Source of the DNA: Halothiobacillus sp. | Lineage (GTDB): Bacteria; Pseudomonadota; Gammaproteobacteria; Halothiobacillales; Halothiobacillaceae | Assembly: GCA_016278265.1 (NCBI GenBank) | Contig: JADQCE010000001.1 | Span: forward strand, 558,001 to 622,000 | Direction: 5' to 3' | DNA: 64,000 nucleotides | Part shown: positions 16,739 through 25,695 of the stretch, piece after piece | Numbering within the stretch: the stretch's first letter is position 1 | How the letters are laid out: every line of letters starts with the position of its first letter | Position numbers and translations under genes: made by a program | The notes under the pieces: model-generated | Databases searched by the model: none | Told to the model about the DNA's origin: nothing | What the model saw: the letters and a program-made list of their open reading frames with translations, nothing else

Positions 16739-17410
16739 GTGTCGTTGGACGTACGGTCGATCGCTACTGACATCTACTGCCGCACGTGTCGGGTGAACTT
16801 CGATGAGCCGGGCTTCTGTGTGCTCAATCTCGGCCACGAGATCGATTCCATGTCGTTCCGACAATTAATGGTGGACCTCAAGCGCGAGATGGCCGCGATT
16901 CACGAATCCACCACCGGCAAGACGCTGGCGTATCGTTCGGCCGCACGCTTTGACCAGCAAGAGACAACACGGCCGCATCTGGACGGCGGGCCGGACGAGT
17001 CCCTGCTGATGCTCGGCTACGAGCCTTCGGAAATCGATTCCGGCCTGGAGATCTCTGACTACGCCAAATGCGCGTTTGATCGTGGAATCTCGCCAAAGGA
17101 GTTCATGGCCGAATACAACCCCATGTTCAAGCCCGGTTATGACATGTTGCGCCCGTATACAACGCGCATCCCTTGCTTTTCCAAGACCGACTATCAGATC
17201 GTCTGCATCAACAACTCGTGTTCGGCCTACTCCGAATCGCAACCGACATGGCAGGGCACCCTGCATACCGCGACGATCCTGGCGCCTGACGAAACGGCAT
17301 GCCGTGTGATCAACTCCACGATGATCGCTTCTGTGTCTGCGGGTACCGCGGACAAGATCGGTGCCGACGAGCTAAACGACTTCGTTTCCACGTCAGTGGT
17401 GAGTCGCTGA
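16739..17410 (+). CDS. Hypothetical protein, possibly 2OG-Fe(II) dioxygenase-like
   Basis: A 223-residue protein with GTG start at 16739 and no clear ribosome binding site; starts at 16793 or 16850 are also possible. The family is not recognised. TRPHLDGGPDES contains an H-x-D pair and, about 100 residues later, HTATILAPDETACRVIN contains a His followed 13 residues on by Arg, an order like the HxD...H...R set of 2-oxoglutarate/Fe(II) dioxygenases. The gene stands alone between the restriction island and selO, on the opposite strand to both. Confidence 0.6.
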   Translation: MSLDVRSIATDIYCRTCRVNFDEPGFCVLNLGHEIDSMSFRQLMVDLKREMAAIHESTTGKTLAYRSAARFDQQETTRPHLDGGPDESLLMLGYEPSEIDSGLEISDYAKCAFDRGISPKEFMAEYNPMFKPGYDMLRPYTTRIPCFSKTDYQIVCINNSCSAYSESQPTWQGTLHTATILAPDETACRVINSTMIASVSAGTADKIGADELNDFVSTSVVSR

Positions 17411-17470
17411 GGTTGCGGTAACCGAGGCGGCGAGAAGGGCACGTGACCGTGGCATGAACGCGGAGCCTCG

Positions 17471-19243
17471 TCACGATGAGCAGCTGTAATGGGAGACCCC
17501 ACCGACATTGAACAGCGATGACGGCTTGAGGCGATAGTATTTTTCCTCTACGTCGTTTGACTGCTCGGCGTATGGGTTGGTCATCACGTCCTGCAGTTCT
17601 CTGATCAGCGAATAATCGCCGGCCGCCGCTTGTTGGTAGGCGGGAACGAGAAACCACTCTCTCAACGTGTACTTCGGGTTGACCCGTTTCATGGCCTTGG
17701 AGATCTCGTCGCGCGTTCGAGCCAGCTCGGTTGCCGACTTGGTGTCGTCGTCGACACCGACGAGCGATCGCCACTTGGTCAGCCACTCGGACCAGCGCTC
17801 TTCGGTCGCCTGGCTGTTTTCCGCAGACCGCTTGCTTGAACCGGTTGAGGCCTCGAGATCGGCATAGAAGCTCTTCTTGAGCGGCTCGATGCTGTCGGGA
17901 ACCGCCGAAAGCTCGCGGAAGAAGAGGGTGTAATCCACCGGGGTGGTTGTCATCAGCGTTTGCAGCTCGACGAACAACTCGGCGTCGACCGACGCCAGGC
18001 CCAGTTTGCTGGCCCACATCCGTTCCAACTTCTCGCCCATTACCTTGGCAAAGTCGTCTTCAATCGCGTCAAGCTGCGCGATGGCTTCCGGATCGTCGTC
18101 CAGCAGGGGGCGTAGCGTCGTGCAGAACGTGCGGAAGTTGCGTTCCGCGGCGGCGGGCTGGTTGGAAAAACAAAAATGACGCCCGCCTCCCGTCCAGGGT
18201 TGAAAGTAGAGGTCGAAGACCTCGCAAAACCCGAATGGGCCATAGTCGAGCGTAAAGCCCCCGGCCGCGCAGTTGTCGCTGTTGAAGTTGCCCTGGCAGT
18301 AGCCAACGCGAATCCAGTCGGCAACCAGCGAGGTGAGCCGGTCTCGGAACGCAAGCGCGAGCGAGATGAGTTGCTCGCCAACCCCCGCTTCTCGATCAAC
18401 GTCCTCGGCGTATTCCCGCTCGATCAGGTGCGAGACGAGCGCTTCCAGTTCTTCCCTGGCGCTCGGGTGGGCCTGCTTGCGGGCGCGGCGGCTGAAGAGT
18501 TCGAGCTGGCCGACCCGAATGAACGAGGGCGCCACCCGGGTGGAGATGGCAACGGGTTCCCGAACCAGGGTATCGGGGTTCATGGCCTCGCTCCCCTCCG
18601 AGTACCAGGGCCGATCGACGGTTTCGGTTTTGGATACGTACAAGCTCAGTGAGCGCGATGTCGGCACCCCGAGGGCGTGCATGTGCTCCTGGGCGAGGAA
18701 CTCGCGCACGCTGGAGCGCAAGACCGCCCGTCCATCCGCGCCCCGGCAGTAGGGCGTGCGACCGGCCCCTTTCAGTTGCATCTCCCATCGCTGGCCCCGT
18801 GTCACGACCTCGAGTATGGAAAGGGCTCGACCGTCGCCGTAGCCATTGCCGGTCTGAAACGGGCACTGGCGGTCGAATTCCGTGCCATAGATGGAAAGGG
18901 CGTAGCCACTAGCCCAACCGACGTTGCTCATCGTCTCGGGGACGACGGACAGGTCGCCGGAGAACAGGCGGACGAACCCATCGGAGCGCGCCAGGCTGTC
19001 GTCCAATCCAAGGTCACGGAAAAGCGCTCGACCGTGAGCGACGTATTCCGGGTTTTCGATCGGGGTCGGCTTGACGGGGACGTAATGCCCGGAGAACACC
19101 TGTCGCGGCGCGTGGTCGATGCCATCGCTTGTCGCCTCCGGATCGCGTTTGAGCGTTCTCATCAGGGAGTAGTCAACGACGTCGGCCAGCTCCTCAAGGC
19201 TTGAGATGGCAGAGGGTTTCTCAGACAGGTGTTCCTGTGTCAT
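17471..19243 (-). CDS. selO: SelO/YdiU pseudokinase, protein adenylyltransferase
   Basis: A 590-residue SelO-family protein. SelO transfers AMP from ATP to Ser, Thr or Tyr of target proteins using a flipped kinase fold. The conserved block [37 protein letters not shown] and the metal-binding NSDN...LDYGPFGF are present. The protein ends SCSS: a Cys three residues from the end, the position of selenocysteine in the mitochondrial protein. The start MTQEHLSEK at 19243 is chosen over the upstream frame by length and conservation. The rhodanese gene ends 92 bp upstream on the same strand, so the two may share a transcript. Confidence 0.93.
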   Translation of the reverse strand: MTQEHLSEKPSAISSLEELADVVDYSLMRTLKRDPEATSDGIDHAPRQVFSGHYVPVKPTPIENPEYVAHGRALFRDLGLDDSLARSDGFVRLFSGDLSVVPETMSNVGWASGYALSIYGTEFDRQCPFQTGNGYGDGRALSILEVVTRGQRWEMQLKGAGRTPYCRGADGRAVLRSSVREFLAQEHMHALGVPTSRSLSLYVSKTETVDRPWYSEGSEAMNPDTLVREPVAISTRVAPSFIRVGQLELFSRRARKQAHPSAREELEALVSHLIEREYAEDVDREAGVGEQLISLALAFRDRLTSLVADWIRVGYCQGNFNSDNCAAGGFTLDYGPFGFCEVFDLYFQPWTGGGRHFCFSNQPAAAERNFRTFCTTLRPLLDDDPEAIAQLDAIEDDFAKVMGEKLERMWASKLGLASVDAELFVELQTLMTTTPVDYTLFFRELSAVPDSIEPLKKSFYADLEASTGSSKRSAENSQATEERWSEWLTKWRSLVGVDDDTKSATELARTRDEISKAMKRVNPKYTLREWFLVPAYQQAAAGDYSLIRELQDVMTNPYAEQSNDVEEKYYRLKPSSLFNVGGVSHYSCSS

Positions 19244-19335
19244 GCGGTCTCCGGGTGTGCCAGGTGACAAACGGCAGAGTGTTGGGGGCGGGCCGGTCGG
19301 GTTCGCGTGTTGCTTTATTGAGCGACAGGCAGTCG

Positions 19336-19659
19336 TCAATAGGTGGGCATGTTGTTATCGACTTGCGCCGCCCAGGCATCCACGCCGCCCGTAAGGTTTA
19401 TGACGTTGGAGAATCCGTGCTGTTCCAGGAACAAGGCGACTTGCATGCTGCGCATGCCATGGTGGCAAATGCACACGATTGGCTTGTCTTTGTCCAACGG
19501 CGCGACATTGGCGGGCACGGTGTTCATCGGCACGCTTTGTGAGCCGTCGATATGACAGAGCTGGTACTCCCACGGCTCTCGAACGTCGAGTAACAGAGGG
19601 CTGGGACGGGTTTCGTCGTTGAGCCAGGCGGCCAGCTCTTTTGCCTTCATGTTTTGCAT
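19336..19659 (-). CDS. Single-domain rhodanese-like sulfurtransferase
   Basis: A 107-residue rhodanese. [11 protein letters not shown] is the first conserved strand and CICHHGMRS is the active-site loop with the catalytic Cys (the second Cys of the pair) that carries the persulfide. LTGGVDAWA closes the fold. It resembles GlpE/PspE-type single-domain enzymes in size. There is no signal peptide, so it acts in the cytoplasm. It lies upstream of selO; ATG at 19659 is used, with a second in-frame ATG at 19650. Confidence 0.92.
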   Translation of the reverse strand: MQNMKAKELAAWLNDETRPSPLLLDVREPWEYQLCHIDGSQSVPMNTVPANVAPLDKDKPIVCICHHGMRSMQVALFLEQHGFSNVINLTGGVDAWAAQVDNNMPTY

Positions 19660-19756
19660 GGGTTCTATCCCGGTTTATCGATGGGTCGTCGTGTCCCTTC
19701 GGCAACCCTGGTGTGATGTTTTAAAGTGAGAAGGTGGCCAGCGAGCACGTTTGTTG

Positions 19757-20024
19757 GGGAAACTCTGCACGATTCGATAGCGTCTCTGCGGAACCGCCAA
19801 GGGTCCAGATGCAAGGCGCCGTTCACCGTGAAGGACCGTCGCCCTTTAAAAGGACGGTAACGCCGCAGATGGGCCCTTGGCGGCCCGCCCGAATGGGGCT
19901 TGCGGGTTTGCCCGCACTCGGCGTTGCCGTCCCTCGACGGGCAATGAGCCCGCCTTCGGTCCGGCGCCTTGATTGCGGACAAGCCCGCAAGCCAGAGAGG
20001 CTATCGAATCGTGCAGAGTTTCCC
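19757..20024. mobile_element. 268-bp MITE-like element, copy 1
   Basis: The ends are perfect inverted repeats of 25 bp: left GGGAAACTCTGCACGATT..., right ending ...AATCGTGCAGAGTTTCCC, and pairing continues to about 32 bp with one mismatch. The interior holds nested inverted repeats: CCGCCAAGGG with CCCTTGGCGG, TGCGGG with CCCGCA, and a palindromic CCGTC/GACGG block. No transposase is encoded. A second copy of identical length is at 55649-55916. It lies between the rhodanese gene and fdxA. Long frames through it are shadows of the repeat. Confidence 0.88.
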
Positions 20025-20133
20025 TGGGGAGGGGGCGATTCGATCCGAGCACGCCCACGCCGGGGGACGGACAAGTCAGCCACTCCCCGCAATGGCGAAC
20101 CCAAAGCGCCGAACGGGCGTATCGGTCAAGCGA

Positions 20134-20454
20134 TTACTCCAGATAGGAGCGCTTGCCGGGTACGCCGTCCCACTCCTCGGCGTCGGCCGGCGGGTCTTTC
20201 ATCTCCGAGATCATGGGCCATTGTTCGGCCAGCCGGCTGTTGAGTTCGATGAAATCGGTCTGGTCCTCGGGAACGTCGTGTTCGTCGAAGATCGCCCCGG
20301 CCGGGCATTCGGCGACACAGACGTCGCAATCGATGCAGGCCTCCGGGTCGATCACCAGCATCTCGGGCCCTTCGCGGAAGGCATCGACGGGACACACGGA
20401 GACGCAATCCGTGTACTTGCACTTGATGCAGTTCTCGGTCACGACGTACGTCAT
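20134..20454 (-). CDS. fdxA: 7Fe-8S ferredoxin
   Basis: A 106-residue FdxA-type ferredoxin closely following Azotobacter FdI in pattern. [14 protein letters not shown] and [12 protein letters not shown] supply the ligands for one [3Fe-4S] and one [4Fe-4S] cluster. The non-ligand Cys in the family's PVDCF is Ala here (PVDAF), which should not affect the clusters. The C-terminal extension with [11 protein letters not shown] and EEWDGVPGK is typical. It is a cytoplasmic electron carrier. The start MTYVVTEN at 20454 has GGAG upstream (GGAGGAGAAACG). Confidence 0.95.
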   Translation of the reverse strand: MTYVVTENCIKCKYTDCVSVCPVDAFREGPEMLVIDPEACIDCDVCVAECPAGAIFDEHDVPEDQTDFIELNSRLAEQWPMISEMKDPPADAEEWDGVPGKRSYLE

Positions 20455-20830
20455 TCGTTTCTCCTCCAGCCCTTCAATCCAAGGGCAATGGCTGGTGGCG
20501 CTGCCCCATGCGGGTCCCACATCCCCGAGCCGCGCGACACGGTCCGGGTGCAGTAAGCCCGAGTCTATCACTTGGTATTTTCCGATCGACCCGACTCCCG
20601 CAGAGGCGTTGGCCATTTCGTGGGGCCCGTCTCCAAGGCTGGCGGCTGGCTCGGCTCCATCGCTTGCGGAAAGAGCGCCGCGGCGATCGGCTGCTCGCGT
20701 TGGGGTCGAACTTGCTCAATGTGGGGGTCAAGGCGGCTTCGTCGCCCGATCGAGCGAATGCGACTACCGCGAGAGTAAACAAGGCCTTACCTTTTGAAAA
20801 CGGAGTGGCGGCGAGCTTTGGCGTGTGGAT
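20455..20830. other. 376-bp gap, nothing recognised
   Basis: No frame with good composition or recognised similarity. It would contain the fdxA promoter. Confidence 0.4.
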
Positions 20831-21760
20831 TCATCCGTTTTCAGGCGTCGGCCTTCGCTTGAGGGGCGCGAGGGCCGCGATGTGCTCAGGAGACAGCCCG
20901 CAACACCCCCCGAGTACCTGCGCACCGTCTTCGATCCATGCCTCGGCGTAGCGGTGGAGTTCGGAGGGCGTGATCACGTCCTCGAACTGCCAATGAGGGG
21001 ACTTGAAATACCCCGAGTCCGGGTAGGCCATGAGCGGGCCGTCGAACGTCGTGCGCAGGATTTGCAGGGCATCGGAGACCAGGTTCGCTGGCGTGTGCAT
21101 GATCCCCGCCGCGTCGATTTGCCAATCGTCCAGGATCGAGATGATTTGCGCGAATGGGACATCCTCACCGGGGCCGAACCCGAGGAGCTGTCCGCTCTCG
21201 CCGCGCCGGGCGGAGAATCCGGCCCAGACGGGCAGGCCGGTCTGGGCGGCCGCCTCGAAGACGAGCGGCATGCGGACCGGATCGTACATCATCTCTAGGA
21301 GGAGCAGGTCGCAGCCTTCGTCGCGCAGCAGATGGGCCTGTTCGCGGAGCGCATCGGCCATGATGTTGAGCCCGATGGCGCGGCTGTCCGGCCGGGCCGA
21401 GCCGGTGGCGATCGGCCCACGGTGGGACAGGGAACCGGCAATCAGCACGTCGGGTCGGTCGCTCCGCTCCCTGGCCCGACGGGCGGCGTGGACCGATGCC
21501 CGGTTGATGGTCTCGAATAGGTCGCCCAGTCCATCCAGCTCAAGCAGGGCGCGCGAGGTGGCGTAGGTATTCGCCGTGATGATGTCGGCGCCGGCGGCGA
21601 TGTAATCCCGGTGGATCTGTTCGAGGATCTCGGGGTGGTCGAGGGAGGCCGAGCCGCTCCACGCGTTCGTGCGCATGGGTACGCCGCGTTTCTCGAGCTC
21701 GGTGCCGGTCGCCCCGTCGAGCAGTCTGACCTCACCTTTTTGCACCGCTGTGTATCTCAT
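20831..21760 (-). CDS. Homocysteine S-methyltransferase family protein
   Basis: A 309-residue (beta/alpha)8-barrel of the BHMT/MmuM family. LLDGATGTELEKRG opens the barrel and VLGGCCGLSPEH holds the last two zinc-binding cysteines. The first zinc Cys, normally in a GxNC motif, is replaced: the segment reads AAGIMHTPANL. A His could still act as ligand. The family moves a methyl group from a donor such as S-methylmethionine to homocysteine; the substrate cannot be told here. The start MRYTAV at 21760 is chosen because the upstream extension is low in conserved features. Confidence 0.85.
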   Translation of the reverse strand: MRYTAVQKGEVRLLDGATGTELEKRGVPMRTNAWSGSASLDHPEILEQIHRDYIAAGADIITANTYATSRALLELDGLGDLFETINRASVHAARRARERSDRPDVLIAGSLSHRGPIATGSARPDSRAIGLNIMADALREQAHLLRDEGCDLLLLEMMYDPVRMPLVFEAAAQTGLPVWAGFSARRGESGQLLGFGPGEDVPFAQIISILDDWQIDAAGIMHTPANLVSDALQILRTTFDGPLMAYPDSGYFKSPHWQFEDVITPSELHRYAEAWIEDGAQVLGGCCGLSPEHIAALAPLKRRPTPENG

Positions 21761-21842
21761 GGCTCGGCCATCCCCAGTTGGTCGGTTGATTTCTGCCCGA
21801 TTGTGGCAGATACGGCCACGCTCGATGCGGTGTCTCCCTGTC

Positions 21843-21980
21843 TCACAGGGCGCCGAGACACGCCCCTTGGCAAGCGGGAATGACCGGGTCGTCGCGGTCG
21901 TGCACCAGCAGGACGGGGCAACCGGCGCGGGGTAATGTGTGGATGTCGTCGATGTCGTCGAGGCAGTGTGCTCGACGCAT
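21843..21980 (-). pseudogene. C-terminal relic of an alpha/beta hydrolase
   Basis: A 45-codon frame from ATG 21980 contains CPVLLVHDRDDPVIP, the strand and turn that carry the catalytic Asp near the C terminus of alpha/beta hydrolases, preceded by DDIHTLPRAG. The rest of the hydrolase is missing and the frame is closed soon after. It sits upstream of the methyltransferase gene on the same strand. Confidence 0.5.
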
Positions 21981-22215
21981 CCTGAACCTTCCGCCTGCGA
22001 GGCGATCGATGCCCGATTCGATCGAAACTCCATCGAGACCGTGATGCGAAAGATTTCAGCTCGAAAAAAACGGGTTGCACGGCCGCAGCATGGGATCGAC
22101 TATGGGGCGATGTAATCGCTCCGACGCGACATGACCATGAAACCTGGATGATCGAAAACCTGGTCGCGGGATCCGTCAGGTCGGGCAGGGAATAGCAGGA
22201 GAGAAGGATCTGGAA

Positions 22216-22458
22216 ATGGCAGAACTCGCAATCGGATTGCAACGCCCAGTGTGCTCGATCGTGGAGATCGGCAAATTCAGGGTGGTGATGCTGACCGACT
22301 TCACCGCCTGTGTGGGGAGGCTTTCGGCCTGCCCGTCGGCCATCGGCTGGCCCGTGGGTCTGATTGGTTGTCTCGGGATCGGCCTGGTCGCGCTGGCACT
22401 CGGCGGCTACCTGCCGCTTCTCCGCCTCGCCTTGCCGCTCGACCATTACCTGCTGTGA
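22216..22458 (+). pseudogene. N-terminal relic of protoheme IX farnesyltransferase (cyoE/ctaB)
   Basis: An 80-residue frame with good ribosome binding site (GGAGAGAAGG). Residues about 15-70 (IGKFRVVMLTDFTACVG... then LIGCLGIGLVALALGG) follow the first membrane segments of CyoE (TKPRVVLLMVFTAVVGM... GTLGIALAAG), but the NxxxDxxxD substrate motif and the remaining helices are absent. Its TGA overlaps the GTG of the next gene. Heme O synthase is the normal partner of ctaA two genes on, which supports this reading. It could still be translated as a small membrane protein. Confidence 0.5.
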
Positions 22459-23465
22459 ACACGGTACGAACGTCCGGGCGTCCCTTTCGGCGAGGCCGAT
22501 GGTTGCGCGTCCATGCCTGGATGGGCGCGCTGCTGCTCATCCCGCTGGCCGTGGTGGCGATTTCGGGCGCCGGTCTGTCCTTCGCCCGCGAGATCGATCG
22601 CGTGCTGGCCCCGGAGCTTTGGACGCTGTCGCCGCCGACCCATGTCGAAGCGGCCGGGGTCGAGCGCCTGGTGGCACTTGTCGAATCGCATCACCCCGAG
22701 GCACGACTTCAGCGGCTCGAGATGCCGGGCCGCGTGCAGGACACCGCGATGCTGCAGCTGGTCGACGCGCGCGGCGAGCCGCGGCAGATCTTCGTCGATC
22801 CGTACCGGCAGACGGTGGTGGGTGAGCGGCCGGCTGGCGACGACCCGCGGCAGTGGCTGGGCGAAATGCACGCGAGCCTGATTGCCGGGACGCCAGGGCG
22901 ATGGCTGGTGATCCTCTCGTCGGTCGGGCTCGTCGTCCTGTTCCTTTCTGGCTGGGTGGGGCGCCCGCCCCGCCATGGAGCCGGGGTGGGGCAATCGCAT
23001 CGCGGTATCGTTGTCGTGGGCGCCTGGTTATGGTCGATCAGTGCCCTGACCGGCCTGTGGGCCGTGGCGGCCGGGCACTCGCTGAATGGTCGCGAGGCCC
23101 CGCTCGTCCACAGCGGCGTCGAGGCGTCGAACGGCATGGAGGCCTGTGGTGATGCCACCGTCGAAACGGTCTGGTGGCGAGAAGACGGCCGGGCGGTGTT
23201 GCGTTGTCGGTCGCCCGGTAGCGTCGGGCCGTTCGGCCTGGCCTACCAGGCTGGTGGCGAGCGCTCGGCCCCGGGCACGGCCGATTGGCTGGCGGCCGCC
23301 CATACCGGCGGGGTGCTGGGAGTGGGTGGCAGCGTGGTCTGGTTCTGGGGCACGCTGATGCTGCCGGTCGCCATGGCCCTGGGGCTGCTCGCATTCCGCC
23401 GGCGTTCGTTGGCTCGGCCGGCCATTGGCAACGGTTACCCCGGGAAAGAGGAGAGATCACGTTGA
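22455..23465 (+). CDS. PepSY-associated membrane protein
   Basis: A 336-residue membrane protein with GTG start at 22455 (GTGA overlap with the preceding frame). Membrane segments are at about 20-42 (WMGALLLIPLAVVAISGAGLSF), 150-170, 185-205 and 285-310. The segment between the first two is periplasmic and PepSY-like, with DPYRQTVVGE and the following GEMHASLIAG. His residues in the first helix region and in LGEMHASL are family features of possible heme or metal binding. It is translationally coupled to ctaA by a TTGA overlap, suggesting a role in heme-copper oxidase assembly or metal reduction; this is inference. Confidence 0.8.
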   Translation: MNTVRTSGRPFRRGRWLRVHAWMGALLLIPLAVVAISGAGLSFAREIDRVLAPELWTLSPPTHVEAAGVERLVALVESHHPEARLQRLEMPGRVQDTAMLQLVDARGEPRQIFVDPYRQTVVGERPAGDDPRQWLGEMHASLIAGTPGRWLVILSSVGLVVLFLSGWVGRPPRHGAGVGQSHRGIVVVGAWLWSISALTGLWAVAAGHSLNGREAPLVHSGVEASNGMEACGDATVETVWWREDGRAVLRCRSPGSVGPFGLAYQAGGERSAPGTADWLAAAHTGGVLGVGGSVVWFWGTLMLPVAMALGLLAFRRRSLARPAIGNGYPGKEERSR

Positions 23466-24472
23466 ATCGACGTCTCAAGCAGTTGCGCCTGATGGCCATC
23501 GTGACGGTGCTGGCTGTCCTGTTCCTGATCTGGGTGGGTAGCATGGTGCGCGCGACGGGCGCGGGCATGGGCTGCCCGGACTGGCCGACCTGCTTCGGTC
23601 AATTGATCCCGCCGATGAGCGAGGCGGATCTGCCCGCCGACTATCGGCAGCAATATGCGCGTTACGGCTACGACGAGATGCGCTTCGATCCCGTGCGGAC
23701 CTGGACCGAATACCTCAATCGCCTGACCGGCACGCTGATCGGGTTTCTCTCCCTGATGACGCTGCTGCTGGCGGTGATGGTGCGTCGCACCGACCGCTGG
23801 TTGCCGGCCCTGGCCGGTGGCGCCTTCGTGCTGGTGGGCTTCAATGGCTGGCTCGGGGCGGTGGTGATCGAGACGAACCTGCACGCGGCGGTAGTCACCA
23901 CGCACATGATGCTCTCCTTCGGCGTGATCCTCCTGCTGCTGGGCGTGGTGATCCGCACGCTGCCGTCATCATGGCGCATCGATCCGAGCGAGAGGGGGCA
24001 GTGGTCGCCGGCGTTGCCGGTGGCGCTGTTGCTGACACTGATCCAGACCGGCCTCGGCGCCCAGGTGCGCGAGCAGGTTGACCAAGTGGCGGCAAAGGCG
24101 GCGGACTTTCACGACCGAAGCGGCTGGGTCGAGCAAATCGGTGCGATCCTGAACGTGCATATGGTGGTGGCAGCGCTGGTCGTGCTCGTCAATCTCTGGC
24201 TGGCGTGGCGCCTGTCGCGCGGCGGGCGCTTGGCGCGACGCATGGCGGTGTTGCTTGTCGGGCTGCTGGCGGTGCAGGTCGCCCTTGGGAGTGCGTTGGT
24301 CGGCCTCGACCTGCCGATCGCCCTGCAGCCGCTCCATCTTGTGGGAGCCGCGACCTTGTTCAGCCTGCAGGCGTTTTTGCTGATGCTGCGGCCCGCATTA
24401 GTCGCCCAGTCGGATTCGACGGTCCGGTATCGGGAAGAGGGCGCCATGTCGGGCAAGTCGGTGCCACGGTGA
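23462..24472 (+). CDS. ctaA: Heme A synthase (COX15/CtaA)
   Basis: A 336-residue, eight-helix membrane protein that oxidises heme O to heme A for cytochrome oxidase. GSMVRATGAGMGCPDWPTCFG is the family signature. Heme-ligand His candidates are in NLHAAVVTTHMML, LNVHMVVA and LQPLHLVG. The first-helix motif reads EYLNRLTG, with Asn where many homologues have His (EYxHR). The start is TTG at 23462, overlapping the previous stop as TTGA, with AGAGGAGAG 7 bases upstream. No cyoE or oxidase subunit gene follows, and the only cyoE trace is the relic at 22216. Confidence 0.92.
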   Translation: MNRRLKQLRLMAIVTVLAVLFLIWVGSMVRATGAGMGCPDWPTCFGQLIPPMSEADLPADYRQQYARYGYDEMRFDPVRTWTEYLNRLTGTLIGFLSLMTLLLAVMVRRTDRWLPALAGGAFVLVGFNGWLGAVVIETNLHAAVVTTHMMLSFGVILLLLGVVIRTLPSSWRIDPSERGQWSPALPVALLLTLIQTGLGAQVREQVDQVAAKAADFHDRSGWVEQIGAILNVHMVVAALVVLVNLWLAWRLSRGGRLARRMAVLLVGLLAVQVALGSALVGLDLPIALQPLHLVGAATLFSLQAFLLMLRPALVAQSDSTVRYREEGAMSGKSVPR

Positions 24473-24998
24473 CATTGACCGACGCCGCTACCGACACGCG
24501 GACGCTACGCAGCCAGGGTCTGTTAAAGGCGTGCGTTCGCCGACTGTCTGCGCGAGACGCTGCGCGGCATGGGCTTGTCGTTTCGGGTCGGCGGGGATGC
24601 CTTCCGGGTTGACGACGATGACGCGGATGCCGTGCTACAGCGTGCCCCCGAGGCGCTCGAGGTAAGCCGGCCGGTGGGGGTCGATGAGATGGACGAGACC
24701 GACTAGACCCAAAAGGCGGCTTGCCTGGCTTGCCCCCGGCTGCCCGGCTGCCCGGAAGCCTTGGCGCCGCATCGGTGGCCGGCCTGTAGGGGGCGGCGAA
24801 ACCGTTAACCGGGTAATCGCTAGCTCGGCGACGCGAATATCTCGCAACGTACTGATATACGGAACTACTCTCTTGATATCGGCCATTCTGTCCGCGCCTT
24901 GGCGTGGGCTCGGTATCGGCCGGGGCGCTTGGTGGCCGGATGCCTGCGAAGCGGTTGGCGAAACACCCGGTGCTGGCGTGCCAGCGAGGGGGAGTGTG
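24473..24998. other. 526-bp gap with a possible coding remnant
   Basis: A plus-strand frame at about 24534-24706 (GCG TTC GCC... to TAG) reads ADCLRETLRGMGLSFRVGG and ends VDEMDETD; it has coding-like codon use but no good start except ATG at 24570. The family is not recognised. The rest has no supported gene and should hold the promoter of the cytochrome P460 gene. Confidence 0.35.
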
Positions 24999-25619
24999 AT
25001 GAAAGAGTGGAACCGAGTCGCCGGGCGCTTGCTGCCCGCGCTGATGGTCGGAGCTTTATTGGCGGTACCGGGTGCTGGCGGTGCTCTCGCGGGCGAGGCC
25101 AGTGTCACTGACGACAGTCGGCTCGAGACGGATCCGCCCTTCGGCGGTCCGATGAACATCGAGTACGCGAAGGTGCTCTGGGAGCGGCTGCAGGGCAACA
25201 ATCTTGTCGGGCCGGAATCGATTCGCAGCTACCCCTACAAGGGCAACCATCCGCATGGCCAGGCGCTGGAATACCTGGAGACGATGATCACCATCGATGA
25301 CCACGAGGGCGTGGTGATGGTGAAGAAGAACTACGGTGGCGAAGGCGATCTGGACGCGCTGAAGGCCGGGGTACTCAACGAGCGCGAGAAGAATCTCGCC
25401 TCGGTCACCGTCATGTTCCAGCGCAAGGACGGCTACGACCCCGACCATGACGATTGGTACTGGGCGAAGTTTCAGCCGAACGGCGAGCTGGAGACGAACC
25501 CCAAGGGCATGTCGCTGGCGGGGCGCGTCGCCAAGGGGGCGAACGAGGGCTGCATCGCCTGTCATACTTCCGCACCAGGCGATGACTATGTCTTTACCCA
25601 CGATCGCTTCATGAAGTAA
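24999..25619 (+). CDS. Cytochrome P460 family protein
   Basis: A 206-residue exported c-type cytochrome. The signal peptide is clear (RLLPALMVGALLAVPGAGGALAG, cut after about 32). The heme-binding CIACH is close to the C terminus, and the P460 fold is indicated by the YPYKGNHPHGQ and FQRKDGYDPDHDDWYWAKF blocks. Characterised members oxidise hydroxylamine or nitric oxide through a Lys-crosslinked heme; which activity applies here cannot be told, though the KF after WYWA fits the expected Lys region. GAGGGGGAG precedes the ATG. It appears to be a single-gene unit. Confidence 0.88.
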   Translation: MKEWNRVAGRLLPALMVGALLAVPGAGGALAGEASVTDDSRLETDPPFGGPMNIEYAKVLWERLQGNNLVGPESIRSYPYKGNHPHGQALEYLETMITIDDHEGVVMVKKNYGGEGDLDALKAGVLNEREKNLASVTVMFQRKDGYDPDHDDWYWAKFQPNGELETNPKGMSLAGRVAKGANEGCIACHTSAPGDDYVFTHDRFMK

Positions 25620-25695
25620 TCGGGGTCGACCGGTTGCCGACGTTAAACAGCCGTGGTCCCGTCCCGGGGCGACGGCTTACGTTTGTCTGTTTGCG

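Noticed and set aside
19665-19982. Open frame of 105 codons similar to the frame at 55626-55922
   Set aside because: Both frames run through the two copies of the 268-bp element; the similarity reflects the repeat DNA and the frames lack coding signs.
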